From assembly GCA_021812955.1 (NCBI GenBank), contig JAKAMJ010000043.1, positions 1 through 5,072 on the forward strand: DNA of 5,072 bases, read 5' to 3'. The notes below the pieces were generated by a model that saw only the letters and a program-made list of their open reading frames with translations, did no database searches and was not told the origin of the DNA. This DNA comes from a bacterium (GTDB lineage Bacteria; Patescibacteriota; Minisyncoccia; Phycocordibacterales; Phycocordibacteraceae). Below, one piece after another: positions 4,922 through 5,072 of the stretch. Made by a program: the position numbers and the translations under genes. Numbering within the stretch: the stretch's first letter is position 1; every line of letters begins with the position of its first letter.

Positions 4922-4997
4922 CCATACATTCGATGCGCCCCTGCCGGAGGATTTCGAGGCGGCGCTGGCGCGAATCGAGCAATTTGCTCTTCGATAG
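4891..4997 (+). pseudogene. Orphaned native 3' end of the pseudouridine synthase gene
   Basis: From TGT 4893 to TAG 4995-4997 the frame reads the same CANQVCTTRR as the intact gene, then HTFDAPLPEDFEAAL and a short tail ending EQFALR. It has no start codon or enzyme core and is separated from the rest of the gene by the toxin-antitoxin pair. Over the 46 bases after the core it matches the tail now in use at 31 positions, with many differences at third codon positions. Both tails are exactly 34 residues from the shared cysteine. PLPEDFEAAL is closer to the usual end of this family than the replacement's PMPGDFAKAL, supporting this as the original end. It is presumably untranslated now. Confidence 0.85.
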
Positions 4998-5003
4998 GGT
5001 GCG

Positions 5004-5012
5004 TGCTAGAGT
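5004..5012 (+). promoter_or_regulatory. Putative extended -10 promoter of the rightmost gene
   Basis: TGC-TAGAGT reads as an extended -10 (TGn plus a 4/6 match to TATAAT). Seven bases separate it from the ATG at 5020, again the leaderless spacing seen for other genes here. It lies just after the stop of the orphaned tail. Identified by eye only. Confidence 0.35.
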
Positions 5013-5019
5013 GCGCGAT

Positions 5020-5072
5020 ATGCAGAAAGTAATAACTCCGGTCAACGCTGAAGGGCGCGCGAAGCTCGGCAT
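5020..5072 (+). CDS. Partial hypothetical protein (first 17 codons)
   Basis: An open frame starts at ATG 5020 and runs off the right edge. It reads MQKVITPVNAEGRAKLG, too short to assign to a family. It begins 22 bp after the stop of the orphaned pseudouridine synthase tail, so before the cassette arrived it would have been the next gene. A candidate extended -10 lies seven bases upstream and no Shine-Dalgarno is visible. That this is a true start is inferred from the promoter spacing and the open frame. Confidence 0.5.
   Translation, partial: MQKVITPVNAEGRAKLG

Overview
The window reads as a compact, fairly GC-rich bacterial chromosome segment using the standard code (the alanine racemase ends on TGA at a family-typical C-terminus). 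Genes are small and tightly packed, almost none has a Shine-Dalgarno sequence at a normal distance, and several start codons lie 6-7 bases after a -10-like hexamer, as in leaderless transcripts. A Patescibacteria (CPR/Parcubacteria-like) host would fit this compactness and the alanine racemase motifs, but that is a low-confidence inference; no phylogenetic marker was analysed.

Layout. The left half is on the minus strand: alanine racemase (1600-2757), then a 468-residue coiled-coil protein of unknown function (120-1526), then the first 32 codons of another unknown gene running off the left edge (1-97). A 58-bp divergent region (2758-2815) separates alr from two plus-strand tRNA genes, Leu(CAG) and Val(TAC), which abut with no spacer. 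They are followed by a small two-helix membrane protein (3010-3471) and, 5 bp later, an RluA-family pseudouridine synthase (3477-4244).

The right end holds the most notable structure. A HigBA-type toxin-antitoxin pair (4257-4888), visibly more AT-rich than its surroundings, sits at the 3' end of the pseudouridine synthase gene between two exact 31-bp direct repeats (4138-4168 and 4891-4921). Each repeat contains a 23-bp near-perfect palindrome. The second repeat leads directly into a second, orphaned 3' end of the same gene (4891-4997), in the right frame and ending in a stop exactly 753 bp after the stop now in use. The two tails have the same length (34 residues after the shared point) and related but diverged sequence. 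The simplest reading is a 753-bp site-specific toxin-antitoxin cassette that entered the gene at the 31-bp core, supplied a replacement 3' end, and displaced the native one. The replacement tail also carries the toxin-antitoxin promoter (TTGACA-18 bp-TATAGT) with an inverted repeat that could be the antitoxin operator, so the last codons of the enzyme gene and the promoter are the same DNA. No recombinase is encoded in the cassette. A further gene begins at 5020 and runs off the right edge; before the insertion it would have followed the pseudouridine synthase gene by 22 bp.
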